Origin: Mesobacillus foraminis
Lineage (GTDB): Bacteria; Bacillota; Bacilli; Bacillales; Cytobacillaceae
Assembly: GCF_004340465.1 (NCBI RefSeq)
Contig: NZ_SLVV01000014.1
Location: 75,916 to 139,915 of the forward strand
DNA: 64,000 bases
Direction: 5' to 3'
Below, piece after piece: positions 1 to 7,546 of the stretch. The number at the start of each line of letters is the position of its first letter. The first letter of the stretch is position 1. The translations under genes were made by a program, and so were the position numbers. The notes under the pieces were generated by a model. That model was not told the DNA's origin, made no database searches, and saw only the letters and a program-made list of their open reading frames with translations.

Positions 1-512
1 ATTGAAAAATAAACTAATGGAATTGAAAAATAAAAGTGGAACTTCGGATAATAAAATGAAGAGTTTGGAAAATAAAATGGCTTTTTGAAAAATAAGAGGG
101 TCAATTTGGAAAATAAAAAGTTCGCTCAGGTCTGGCGGTTGCTGTTTGAAAAATAAACTAATGGAATTGAAAAATAAAAGTGGAACTTCGGATAATAAAA
201 TGAAGAGTTTGGAAAATAAAATGGCTTTTTGAAAAATAAGAAGTTCATTTGGAAAATAAAATGGTCGTGCAGGTCCGGTGGATACGGATTGAAAAATAAA
301 CTAGTGAAATTGAAAAATAAAAGAGGAGCTTCGGATAATAAAATGAGGAGCTTGGAAAATAAAATGGCTTTTTGAAAAATAAGAAGTTCATTTGGAAAAT
401 AAAATGGTCGTGCAGGTCCGGTGGATACGGATTGAAAAATAAACTTGTTGAATTGAAAAATGAAAGAGGAGCTTCGGAAAATTAAATGAGGAGTTTGGAA
501 AATAAGAGGGGA
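1..512. repeat. Phased A-rich tandem array (left), about 3.5 units of 143-144 bp
   Basis: A-rich elements such as TTGAAAAATAAA, TTGGAAAATAAA and CGGATAATAAA begin (at their first G) at 4, 25, 46, 67, 87, 108, then 148, 291 and 434 for the first element of the following units. Spacing is 20-21 bp within a unit. The sixth element carries a GC-richer linker (for example TCGTGCAGGTCCGGTGGATA) that doubles its slot to about 40 bp, giving a unit of 143-144 bp. A minus-strand open frame runs through 126-533 because the elements read as Phe-rich heptads (FIFQ, FYFP). Units of 143 bp are not multiples of three, so I do not treat it as a protein. The array begins at or before the window edge. Confidence 0.9.
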
Positions 513-866
513 TAAAAATGAATGAGCATCCATTCCTAATTGGAAACTGTCTAATTCATGATTGCTTAATGTCAGCTCTCTGAGGAAGATGTTTCCCTCT
601 ATTGGTCTAAATCAATTTTGGTTTTCCACAGTTACCCACCTCCACTATCTAGTTTGTTGTGTTTTTCCAATTTGATAACAGGAATTATAAGGGATTGGCC
701 AGTGCGGCTCCTTCATCCAAAATATACAAATGTTCTGAGAAATATAGAGGGAAAATTGAAGGTCCAGATTGAAAACAAATAATGGAATCCGCGTTTTTAT
801 TGGTTTTTTAGATCTCATCTAACAAACAATAAGAAGGCAAAGATCTAAGATAAAGGAGAAGATGAC
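513..866. other. Intergenic, no recognised gene
   Basis: About 350 bp between the left array and the first small gene. A 21-codon frame starting at ATG 518 has an acceptable GAGGGG upstream but no other support. I see no clear terminator or RNA gene here. Confidence 0.5.
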
Positions 867-1043
867 ATGCCGGAAAAACGTAACTATGGATCTGGAAAAG
901 CTTATGGCAACACAGGCAGCAATAATGAACGTTTTAACAGGAACGAACTAACTAATGCTCAACTTGAGCATGGAAGCTCGGTTGATAAAACGGGTGAAAA
1001 CATGATTAATGGGGACAACTTGCAGAATCAATCTGGTGAATAA
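867..1043 (+). CDS. Small hydrophilic protein, 58 aa
   Basis: Not recognised as a named family. The frame starts at ATG 867, 8 nt after AAAGGAGAAG, and encodes 58 residues rich in Asn, Gly, Glu and Ser with no hydrophobic stretch and no Cys (MPEKRNYGSGKAYGN at the start, NLQNQSGE at the end). An alternative ATG at 862 gives only 29 codons in another frame. It is followed within 10 bp by a good intrinsic terminator, which supports a real monocistronic gene. Small polar proteins of this kind are common among spore-associated proteins of Bacillaceae, but nothing in the sequence proves that role. Confidence 0.6.
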   Translation: MPEKRNYGSGKAYGNTGSNNERFNRNELTNAQLEHGSSVDKTGENMINGDNLQNQSGE

Positions 1044-1051
1044 CAAAATGT

Positions 1052-1080
1052 GGGCAGCTGCACTCTGGGCTGCCTTTTAT
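1052..1080 (+). terminator. Intrinsic terminator
   Basis: GGCAGC (1053-1058) pairs with GCTGCC (1069-1074), followed by TTTT. It ends the 58-aa gene just upstream. Confidence 0.75.
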
Positions 1081-1470
1081 AGGTTGAGCCTGTTATAAAA
1101 ATGGCCCACTTCTATTTTAAAGGGGACGAACGTTTACATACATTTCCTTCCGTCAGGGTTTGTAATAAATGTGTCTTTTTATAACCGTGGTCGATATCGA
1201 TGCAAATTATTGATGAGAGAATCTTTTCACGAGACCTGGTATGAATTAATTTTTACACACCGCGAGGTCAAGCTAGCTCAATTATATGAACCGTAACTAG
1301 AATATTGGCATCAGCCTGCAGACAAAGTTGGATAGACAGACTAGTCAGCAGGCTTTTTTATGCAGTTGGTACATAAGTGAGATGGATATGGGGGGCGAAC
1401 CCAAAAAGTAATTTTGTACAAGAAAACAGGCATTCATCTAAACAAAAAAATAACTTACGAATAATGTAAA
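1081..1470. other. Intergenic with an orphan terminator
   Basis: About 390 bp with no convincing reading frame. A strong hairpin with a U-run at 1313-1360 has no gene in front of it on the plus strand, so the stretch from about 1130 to 1360 could specify a small RNA. This is inference only. Confidence 0.35.
1313..1360 (+). terminator. Orphan intrinsic terminator
   Basis: AGCCTGC and GCAGGCT form a stem over a long loop that contains GAC/GTC pairs, followed by TTTTTTA. No ORF precedes it within 250 bp. Confidence 0.65.
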
Positions 1471-1497
1471 GTGTTAAATAAAAAGGAGGCATCATAT

Positions 1498-1794
1498 ATG
1501 AGTAACAGAAGAAATGGAAGAAATAATGCTGACAATGACGTTCGGAATGACGTCGATGTGGATGTGGAGTTAGACGCGGAACTTGATAATCAAGCGGAAG
1601 CGGACAATGAGACGGATGTCAGATTAAAAGACCAGAACGTCAACAAAGCGAAAGCGCGTGTTGAGAAAAGCGGAAACTCTAAAATCGAGTTGGATATTCG
1701 CGTTGACAGTGATTCACGTGCAAGGGTTCGCTCCAGGGCAAACGCCGATCAAGATCAGGAGCAGGACCAGGATCAGGATCAAGAGCTGGACTAA
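1498..1794 (+). CDS. Highly acidic low-complexity protein, 98 aa
   Basis: Not recognised. The start is ATG 1498, placed 9 nt after AAGGAGG; the longer frame from GTG 1471 would contain that ribosome site. The protein is very rich in Asp, Asn, Glu and Arg. The central part alternates Asp and Val (DVDVELDAELD), and the tail is a run of Asp/Glu-Gln pairs (QDQEQDQDQDQELD). There is no signal peptide, Cys or membrane segment. It stands alone between an orphan terminator and its own terminator at 1828-1858. The composition suggests a disordered, ion-binding or spore-layer protein, but this is a guess. Confidence 0.65.
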   Translation: MSNRRNGRNNADNDVRNDVDVDVELDAELDNQAEADNETDVRLKDQNVNKAKARVEKSGNSKIELDIRVDSDSRARVRSRANADQDQEQDQDQDQELD

Positions 1795-1827
1795 TCCTCT
1801 GAAAATACAGCATGATTTGCAGTGGTG

Positions 1828-1860
1828 GAAAAAGGCTGATGTTGAGTCAGCCTTTTTCTA
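1828..1860 (+). terminator. Intrinsic terminator
   Basis: AAAAAGGCTGA and TCAGCCTTTTT form an 11-bp stem with loop TGTTGAG, ending the acidic-protein gene. Confidence 0.85.
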
Positions 1861-2056
1861 TTGGCAAAACAAAACCTTTTGATCCAGCGATTAGTGATTT
1901 ATTAAAAATCGCATTTCGTTGAACCGCAATCCACTTTGTTGAGTCTCTTCTTCATCTAAGGACGTCATATTTTAAGAGAATCTAAATTGAAACGCTGAAG
2001 GGATTTTATAGGTAAAGAATGAATAACTAATAGAATTTTCCCCAAGGAGGAACGGT

Positions 2057-2674
2057 ATGGATAACAACAGGAATTTGTTCATTTATAAAATATGGTCCCC
2101 CATTTATGACTTGTTTTTCAATTCAGGGCCTTTCCTGAAAGCGAGAAGAAGCTTGTTTAAAGATATTCCTTTCAAAGAAGGGAACTCTGTACTATTTATC
2201 GGAGTTGGAACGGGGGCGGATCTGGAGCAAATCACTTTGAACAAACTTGCCATCACGGCAATCGATTACTCGGAGGATATGCTGAAACAGGCCAAAAGAA
2301 AATTCTCTTCTGACAACATCCTGTTTCTCCAAATGGATGCCCAGCACCTTAAGCTTGCGTCCGAAGAATATGATTATGTAGTGGCCAGTTTGATTCTGAC
2401 CGTGGTTCCCGACGGTAGGAAAGTGTTCCGTGAAATGGTAAGGGTAACGAAGAAAGGCGGTATGATTTTAATCTTTGATAAATTTGCACCGGAAAACAAA
2501 GCTTTGTCCCCTCTGAAAAAATTTCTGCGGCCATTCATCTCTCTTTTAGGAACAGATATAGGGGTCACATTCAAACATCTCTACCAGGACGCACAGGACG
2601 ATGTTATCATGGTAGAGGACCAGGATCTTCTGTTTAACGGGATGTATCGGAAAATAAGGTTATTAAAGAAGTAA
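2057..2674 (+). CDS. Class I SAM-dependent methyltransferase
   Basis: A Rossmann-type methyltransferase of 205 aa. The glycine-rich AdoMet loop is VLFIGVGTGAD at about residues 47-57. The motif II acidic residue lies in AIDYSEDML (about 73-81), motif III in LQMDAQ, and the motif IV-V region is YDYVVASLIL. It resembles the UbiE/phospholipid N-methyltransferase group; the substrate cannot be read from the sequence. The start at ATG 2057 has CCAAGGAGG upstream. The copC-like gene begins 12 bp after its stop, so it probably shares a transcript with the copper genes, although a functional link is not obvious. Confidence 0.85.
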   Translation: MDNNRNLFIYKIWSPIYDLFFNSGPFLKARRSLFKDIPFKEGNSVLFIGVGTGADLEQITLNKLAITAIDYSEDMLKQAKRKFSSDNILFLQMDAQHLKLASEEYDYVVASLILTVVPDGRKVFREMVRVTKKGGMILIFDKFAPENKALSPLKKFLRPFISLLGTDIGVTFKHLYQDAQDDVIMVEDQDLLFNGMYRKIRLLKK

Positions 2675-2686
2675 AGGAGGGCTTTT

Positions 2687-3223
2687 ATGAAGAAATTAAT
2701 TACGATTGCTTTTCTTTTCTATATGATGTTGCCTGCTATGCTGGCCCATGCCCACACAGGACTGGAAACCTCGAATCCAAAGGAAGGAGAGGTTGTATCA
2801 CAGCAGCTTGAAGAAGTGGTGCTAACCTATGAAACCGTGATTGAATCACTCAGCACCATGGAGCTCGTTAATGCCAAACAAACCAAAATCCCTTTAAACA
2901 ACCTTACTGTTGAAGGCAACACCATGATGGCAAACCTTGGCCAGGAGCTGGAAAACGGCGCCTATTCCATCAACTGGAAAATCGTCGGGAAGGACGGCCA
3001 TACCATTGAGGGAAAAGTGAATTTCCAAGTCCAGCTGGAGGGAGATACCGTGGCAGATGAGCCTCAAGATGACAGAGGTCAGGCTGCAGATGAATCGAAA
3101 AAACAGGACGAGCCGCAAGATGTGAAAGCGGAAAACGAAGAAGGTAACCTTTTTCAGATTTTAATCATTGGACTTGCCATCGTGCTCGCCGTTTCATTCC
3201 TGGTGCTGAGAAAGAAGAAATAA
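2687..3223 (+). CDS. CopC-domain copper-binding protein with C-terminal anchor
   Basis: A 178-aa exported protein. A signal peptide ends near MLAHA, which would leave His23 as the mature N-terminus, as in CopC proteins where the N-terminal His is a Cu(II) ligand. The CopC beta-sandwich spans about residues 23-122 and ends in the typical VGKDGHTIEGKVNF segment with a second conserved His. A linker rich in Asp, Glu, Gln and Lys (about 125-155) leads to one C-terminal membrane helix and an RKKK stop-transfer tail. It overlaps functionally with the N-terminal part of YcnJ-like proteins. It lies one base upstream of the CopD-like gene, so the two form a copper-handling unit at the cell surface. 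Confidence 0.88.
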   Translation: MKKLITIAFLFYMMLPAMLAHAHTGLETSNPKEGEVVSQQLEEVVLTYETVIESLSTMELVNAKQTKIPLNNLTVEGNTMMANLGQELENGAYSINWKIVGKDGHTIEGKVNFQVQLEGDTVADEPQDDRGQAADESKKQDEPQDVKAENEEGNLFQILIIGLAIVLAVSFLVLRKKK

Positions 3224-3224
3224 C

Positions 3225-4295
3225 ATGAGCATCATTATTGCAGCTTCTGAGTGGCTTACATACATCTTTTTCTCCTTGCTGATGGGTCATGTGGTGTTAT
3301 CCTTTGTTCCTGAAAACAAGAAACCGGTGCTGAAGGTTTCCAAACACCTGCTCCTGGTCTCCTCATTGGGAATTGTTTTTAGCACCTTTGGACCTGTCCT
3401 TCAGGTTGTTTTCTATTTCTATGAAAGTGTTGGAGCAGTCAGAGCCTTCTACGCTGTCCTGACAGACTTTCAGGTAGGGCATGCCTGGCTTGTCATTTCC
3501 TGGGTTTGTCTGTTTATGATGATCACCATTTTGTTTAATGGTTCCCGATACCTGAAGTTATTATGGATGGTGATAATGATTCTGGCTGTTGGCTATTCAA
3601 GCCATGTCGCCTCTTTATCTTTATGGGAAGGCTGGATGGCCCATTCCCTGCATTTTCTAGGTGTGGTGCTATGGGCCGGGGTTCTTCTTCATATTTCCTG
3701 GTTTGCTGCATCTCCGCTGAACTGGCCGGCGTTTGTCAAATGGTTCTCTCCGTTTGCGGCTGCTTGTATGGCAGTCATCCTGACAACCGGGTTCTGGACA
3801 ATGACCATGGTGGTTGAGGTAAAGGACTATGCAGATTCCTGGGTGTTGTCCTATGGGCAAACCCTGCTGTTGAAGCACATCGTCATTCTGCCGCTTTTGC
3901 TGATTGCATTTTCGAACGCGTATCTTTCAAGAAAAAACTCCTACAATCCAAGGAAGACGCTGAAGGCGGAGTCTCTGATTTTCTTGCTGACGATTGGATG
4001 TACCGCATTTTTGGGGATTTTGTCTCCACCTCACGATATTGACTTTACAGTGGATTCGGAAGGGGCGTCTCCGTGGGCTGAATACCTGGCCGGAAAATCC
4101 ATTCAGACACCCGTCAATCTGTCCGTTACGGGGGGGAATGTGTGGGAGGGGGCCAGTCTCCTGATTTTAGGTGCAGGTTTTCTTGGAATGCTGTTCCTTC
4201 TTATTAAAAGGGACAAGTCCCATTACCTGACTGTTCTATTCGGCCTTCTTTCAATCATGAGTCTGTATTTTGGATTGAATCGTCTATTTTTATAA
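3225..4295 (+). CDS. CopD-family copper resistance membrane protein
   Basis: A 356-aa integral membrane protein with about nine hydrophobic helices. The central part (about residues 100-260) matches the CopD pattern: His residues within helices (SSHVASL, MAHSLHFLGVVLWAG, LLKHIVILPLLL) and a conserved tryptophan-rich loop. CopD proteins are thought to move copper across the membrane together with CopC. The start at 3225 follows the copC stop by a single base, which implies translational coupling. A hairpin terminator follows at 4307-4334. There is no CopY or CsoR gene nearby, and I saw no obvious copper operator. Confidence 0.88.
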   Translation: MSIIIAASEWLTYIFFSLLMGHVVLSFVPENKKPVLKVSKHLLLVSSLGIVFSTFGPVLQVVFYFYESVGAVRAFYAVLTDFQVGHAWLVISWVCLFMMITILFNGSRYLKLLWMVIMILAVGYSSHVASLSLWEGWMAHSLHFLGVVLWAGVLLHISWFAASPLNWPAFVKWFSPFAAACMAVILTTGFWTMTMVVEVKDYADSWVLSYGQTLLLKHIVILPLLLIAFSNAYLSRKNSYNPRKTLKAESLIFLLTIGCTAFLGILSPPHDIDFTVDSEGASPWAEYLAGKSIQTPVNLSVTGGNVWEGASLLILGAGFLGMLFLLIKRDKSHYLTVLFGLLSIMSLYFGLNRLFL

Positions 4296-4306
4296 GATCT
4301 ACCTAA

Positions 4307-4334
4307 CAACCCGGGGTTAAGCCTCGGGTTTTGT
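4307..4334 (+). terminator. Terminator of the copCD unit
   Basis: AACCCG and CGGGTT stem followed by TTGT; the U-run is short. Confidence 0.6.
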
Positions 4335-4424
4335 GCGAACAGCCAACCTGGCTTCCGATTGGGACAACAAAACTTCCACGATTGAAATTATTTAAGTTCC
4401 GCTGTTAAAAAGATAGGAGACAAC

Positions 4425-4470
4425 CATCACTATTCCTGATTAATTTGAGTGGGGAATGGTGATTTTTTTG
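4425..4470 (+). terminator. Second terminator-like hairpin
   Basis: ATCACTATTCC pairs with GGAATGGTGAT (one G-U pair), followed by TTTTTTG. No gene lies between this and the copCD terminator, so it is either a back-up terminator or the end of a short RNA. Confidence 0.6.
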
Positions 4471-4529
4471 CTATGTAGTTACTAAGATAGAACCCTTGGG
4501 ACAATGAAAAAAATTTTTTTGTATGTAAT

Positions 4530-4543
4530 CGAACATATATTCG
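4530..4543. promoter_or_regulatory. Probable LexA (DinR) box
   Basis: CGAACATATATTCG differs in one position from the Gram-positive SOS consensus CGAAC-RNRY-GTTYG. It overlaps the promoter region in front of the yolD-like gene; a TATAAT sequence lies directly after it at 4546-4551. YolD proteins are typically encoded with SOS-induced Y-family polymerases, so SOS control fits. Confidence 0.7.
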
Positions 4544-4593
4544 CATATAATAAAAGGGGTAACTAAGTAACTAACTTGAAAGGGATGATAGGA

Positions 4594-4932
4594 ATGGCAA
4601 TCCGCGATAGAGGGAAGCTGAAATGGCTGCCCGCTCATTTCATGCCTGAACACCGGACGTTCTTGCGTGAAATGCAGCGGGATCAACTTCGGAAAGCCAA
4701 ACCGCTGATTGATGAGTATGAACTCGAGGATTTTGAACGCCGGATCTGCGAGGCAATGGAGTTCAACCAGAGAGTCGTCATTTCTAAATGGACAGATGGT
4801 TTTATCATACAAGAGACCGGCCGTGTCCATTATCTGGACCCGATTCGGAAGGAGATACGGATGGTTTCGGAAGATAGGACTGCGTTTCGGATTGAGTTTG
4901 CGGACATCACGGATGTAAAAATACAGGAGTGA
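4594..4932 (+). CDS. YolD-like family protein
   Basis: 112 aa from ATG 4594 (GAAAGGGA 8 nt upstream); an earlier in-frame ATG at 4585 lacks spacing. Family marks are the N-terminal DRGKLKWLPAHFMPEHRTFL segment, a charged helix (about 30-55), and the WTDGFIIQETGRVHYLDP beta segment followed by the IRMV and FADITDVKIQE tail. YolD proteins are small partners usually found beside UvrX/DinB-type translesion polymerases; here no polymerase gene is adjacent. Regulation through the LexA-like box at 4530-4543 is likely. Function remains unproven for the whole family. Confidence 0.85.
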   Translation: MAIRDRGKLKWLPAHFMPEHRTFLREMQRDQLRKAKPLIDEYELEDFERRICEAMEFNQRVVISKWTDGFIIQETGRVHYLDPIRKEIRMVSEDRTAFRIEFADITDVKIQE

Positions 4933-5090
4933 CCTGGTATACGAACCGCCAAAGAGGAGGCAAAAGGAAGAAGGCTAAAACAGGTGCATCCTAAAAAGTG
5001 CGGGTTCTTCCAAGTGTCCGTGAAGGGCTGTCTAAAAGCTGAAACCTTTCCGGGCTTTGTTCCGTATAGGTAAGAAAAGGGGTGCTGTAC

Positions 5091-5606
5091 ATGGAAAACA
5101 CCGTATACTTCGCTGATAATCTTTTTTCAGCTGGCAGAACCGAGATTTATAATCAATCACAGGAGAAGGTGGGAGAACTCAACTTAAAAAGTGCTTTTAC
5201 TTCAAGCATGAGTGTCGAGAATTCAATGAAGGAAACCGTAGTGGAAGGAGCTTTTCCTTTTTTATCTGGTAAATGGGTGATTACAAAGCCGGACGGAACG
5301 GAATTAGGCAAAGTCAGTGCTTCGTTTTCTCTATTTACCAAACGGTATTATTATACGGCCATAGACGGAAGATATGAAATCGAATCTCCTGCTTTTTCGA
5401 AGGAATATACCATCCTTAATGAGAAGAAAGAGGAAGTCGCCACCTTTAAAAAAGTAAACGGATTGTTTCAGGCTGCAGCCTACGAATTGAAGAAGATTGC
5501 AGGTTCTTTGCTGACAGAAGAACTGATTGGCGTTGTAATGGGTGTGAATGAGATTGAAAAACGCAGGAGAAATTCAAGTGCCGGCAACGGATCAGCAGCA
5601 ACGTAA
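5091..5606 (+). CDS. Tubby C-terminal-like (LURP-one) domain protein
   Basis: 171 aa from ATG 5091, 8 nt after GAAAAGGGG. The pattern of short beta strands with repeated aromatic and charged residues (TVYFADNLFSAGRTEIYN, GKWVITKPDGTELGKV, RYYYTAIDGRYEIESPAF, EYTILNEKKEEVATFKK) followed by one helix near the C-terminus fits the tubby/LURP-one beta-barrel fold with a central hydrophobic helix (LLTEELIGVVMGVNEI). Such Bacillus proteins have no established function; membrane-lipid association is suggested for related folds. It is a single-gene unit followed by a terminator at 5650-5678. Confidence 0.6.
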   Translation: MENTVYFADNLFSAGRTEIYNQSQEKVGELNLKSAFTSSMSVENSMKETVVEGAFPFLSGKWVITKPDGTELGKVSASFSLFTKRYYYTAIDGRYEIESPAFSKEYTILNEKKEEVATFKKVNGLFQAAAYELKKIAGSLLTEELIGVVMGVNEIEKRRRNSSAGNGSAAT

Positions 5607-5649
5607 ATCAATCACCAAGGACTAGAATCAATTAGGCATGCACAAATTT

Positions 5650-5678
5650 CTAAGAAGAGGGGAATTGCTCTTCTTTTT
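5650..5678 (+). terminator. Intrinsic terminator
   Basis: AAGAAGAG, loop GGGAATTG, CTCTTC, then TTTTTG. The hairpin sits inside an otherwise attractive 69-codon frame (5638-5847), which is a reason to reject that frame. Confidence 0.8.
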
Positions 5679-5869
5679 GTGGCTATGCTACATCCTGCAT
5701 TTAAACAGTTATGAATTTCCGGCAAACAGCTTTTTTTCCTTATGGTGCCTTGGATATTGGGCAAAAAGCCTCTTCCATTTTCAAAATAGTAAAAGTAGCA
5801 TGGTGTTAACGAGATTGAACGAAACGGAGAGGCGGATAAGCAATTAAATAAACTTTGGAGGATATGTCT

Positions 5870-6373
5870 ATGTATGTAACGGTATCAGATTTTATTAAGG
5901 AATGGTCCAAGGAAGCGATCCTGACTCAAAAAGTATTGGAAGGTTTGACAGATGACTCTTTAAACCAAAAAGTATATTCAGAAGGCAGGACGCTGGGAAG
6001 AATTGCCTGGCATTTAACCACAAGCATACCGGAATACTTAGCTGAATTCGGGTTAAATATCAAGGGAGTAGACCATTCAGAGAATGTTCCATCTTCAGCA
6101 AAGGAAATTGTTGAAACCTTTATAGAGGTAAGTTCTCGGGCAGCCCAAATCATTGAACACCAATGGACGGATAACTCCCTGGAACAAACCCAGGAAGCAT
6201 TCGGAAGGCAGGAATCAAATGCTCAAATCCTGATGGGTCTCATCAAGCACATTGTTCATCATCGTGGTCAAATGACCGTTTTAATGCGGCAAGCAGGATT
6301 GAAACCGTTTGGGGTTTATGGACCGCCGAAAGAAGATTGGATCCGTTTCGGTGTAGAAAATCCGCCACAATGA
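5870..6373 (+). CDS. DinB-family protein
   Basis: 167 aa, start ATG 5870 placed 8 nt after GGAGG; ATG 5864 is too close to it. DinB-like proteins are four-helix bundles that bind a divalent metal through three His. Here the candidates are the His in GRIAWHLT (about residue 49) and the two in KHIVHHRGQMTVLMRQ (about 128-132). Members include bacillithiol transferases and uncharacterised damage-inducible proteins; which substrate is used is unknown. A paralogue with the same motif layout is at 32436-32939. It is a single gene with no operon partner. Confidence 0.88.
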   Translation: MYVTVSDFIKEWSKEAILTQKVLEGLTDDSLNQKVYSEGRTLGRIAWHLTTSIPEYLAEFGLNIKGVDHSENVPSSAKEIVETFIEVSSRAAQIIEHQWTDNSLEQTQEAFGRQESNAQILMGLIKHIVHHRGQMTVLMRQAGLKPFGVYGPPKEDWIRFGVENPPQ

Positions 6374-6595
6374 CGATAAGGATTGTCTCCACCAGCAGGC
6401 CCTTTGGGGATATACGAATTTCTACTAACATCATTAAAGCTAATTTTCAGGAGGTTTAGTAATCACCTAAAACTAGCGCTTAAGAATTAAACTGTTTAAT
6501 TTGAGACTTGAATTTACTGCAAAGCAAAGACCTTAAGCTTATAGGTACCTTATCACAGTAAAGAATTTGTTGATCGTTGTAAGGAGTGATTTACA

Positions 6596-7159
6596 ATGGG
6601 GAGGAAGAATCAATTAAATCCGGAGGATCGTATACCAGGAACGGACCAGACAGTGATCGATTTTTGGAGATGGGGTTTTTCCAATATACAAACAAATTCA
6701 TTGAGAGGGATTTTTGCAGAATTTCTGGTAGGTGCTGCAATTGGTGCACTCCACGAATCGAGAGTGGAATGGGAAAGCTTTGACTTACAGTATAAAGATA
6801 AAAAAATAGAAGTTAAATCAGCGGCTTACATTCAGGATTGGTATAGCGGACACCCATCCAAAATCAGCTTTGGCATTGGAGCGAAAAGGGAATATGATTA
6901 TAAAACTAATAAATATAGCCCTGATGCAAAAAGGAATGCGGATATTTATGTATTTTGTCTTTTGAAAGAAACGAATCCAGAAATCATTAATACACTCGAT
7001 ACTTCTCAGTGGGAATTCTATGTGGTACCTACTCATGATCTCGACCATTGGTATCCTCAGCAAAAAACGATTTCATTATCTTCTCTTGCAAGGATTGCAG
7101 AGCCGGTTTCTTACAAGGGCTTGCAGGAAACAATCGAACGTATAATAAAATTTATCTAG
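6596..7159 (+). CDS. Probable PD-(D/E)XK nuclease-fold protein
   Basis: 187 aa with AAGGAGTGA upstream of ATG 6596. A core resembling the PD-(D/E)XK nuclease fold is visible: Glu in RGIFAEFLVG (about Glu42), Asp in SFDLQY (Asp63), then IEVKSAAYIQDW with the Glu72-x-Lys74 pair. The rest (FGIGAKREYDY, ADIYVFCLL, WEFYVVPTH) matches the later strands and helices of restriction-like domains. No methyltransferase or specificity gene is adjacent, so this is an orphan. It could be a solitary DNA-cutting or repair protein. The catalytic signature is visible, but activity and specificity are inferred. Confidence 0.65.
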   Translation: MGRKNQLNPEDRIPGTDQTVIDFWRWGFSNIQTNSLRGIFAEFLVGAAIGALHESRVEWESFDLQYKDKKIEVKSAAYIQDWYSGHPSKISFGIGAKREYDYKTNKYSPDAKRNADIYVFCLLKETNPEIINTLDTSQWEFYVVPTHDLDHWYPQQKTISLSSLARIAEPVSYKGLQETIERIIKFI

Positions 7160-7546
7160 ACGTTCAGTTAAGAAATTTCTCCAGTTTAAAGAAATTGGTG
7201 TTATGCTGCTTACTATCGGGTGTACTTTTCATCTTTTCAGCAAGCTTTCTGACATTCCTGCCGTACTACGGTTCAGTTCGAAAAAGTTATTTAATAGTCC
7301 AGCCAACTGTGTAAGGACTGCTATAATAAAACGGCCTCGACGAACCAATCGTCGGGGCCGTTTTATAGTACAGGAATGTACTCTTGATGATTGTGACGAA
7401 GCTAATTATTAGTAACTAGCTTCAGAAAAAGGGATTCTTTGCTTAGAAGTAAGTTCATCTGTGGCCAATAGCCGAAGAATATAGTTGAAGGGCCATTCTT
7501 TTGGGGAAAATAATATAGCCAGCATGAAAAATGGGGGTTTTATTCC
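7160..7546. other. Intergenic with a bidirectional terminator
   Basis: No coding frame is convincing; short frames here overlap the terminator at 7321-7368. The part from 7380 to 7546 carries no recognised element. Confidence 0.5.
7321..7368. terminator. Long bidirectional terminator
   Basis: Stem AAAACGGCCTCGACGA paired with TCGTCGGGGCCGTTTT, flanked by A- and T-rich ends on both sides. Confidence 0.9.

Noticed and set aside
126-533. Minus-strand ORF of 135 aa through the left array
   Set aside because: It reads as repeated FIFQ/FYFP heptads that arise from the 21-bp A-rich elements; units of 143 bp change the frame, so no single protein frame is kept across the array.
5638-5847. 69-codon plus-strand ORF after the tubby-like gene
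   Set aside because: A terminator hairpin with a T-run lies inside its start (5650-5678), and no ribosome site precedes it.
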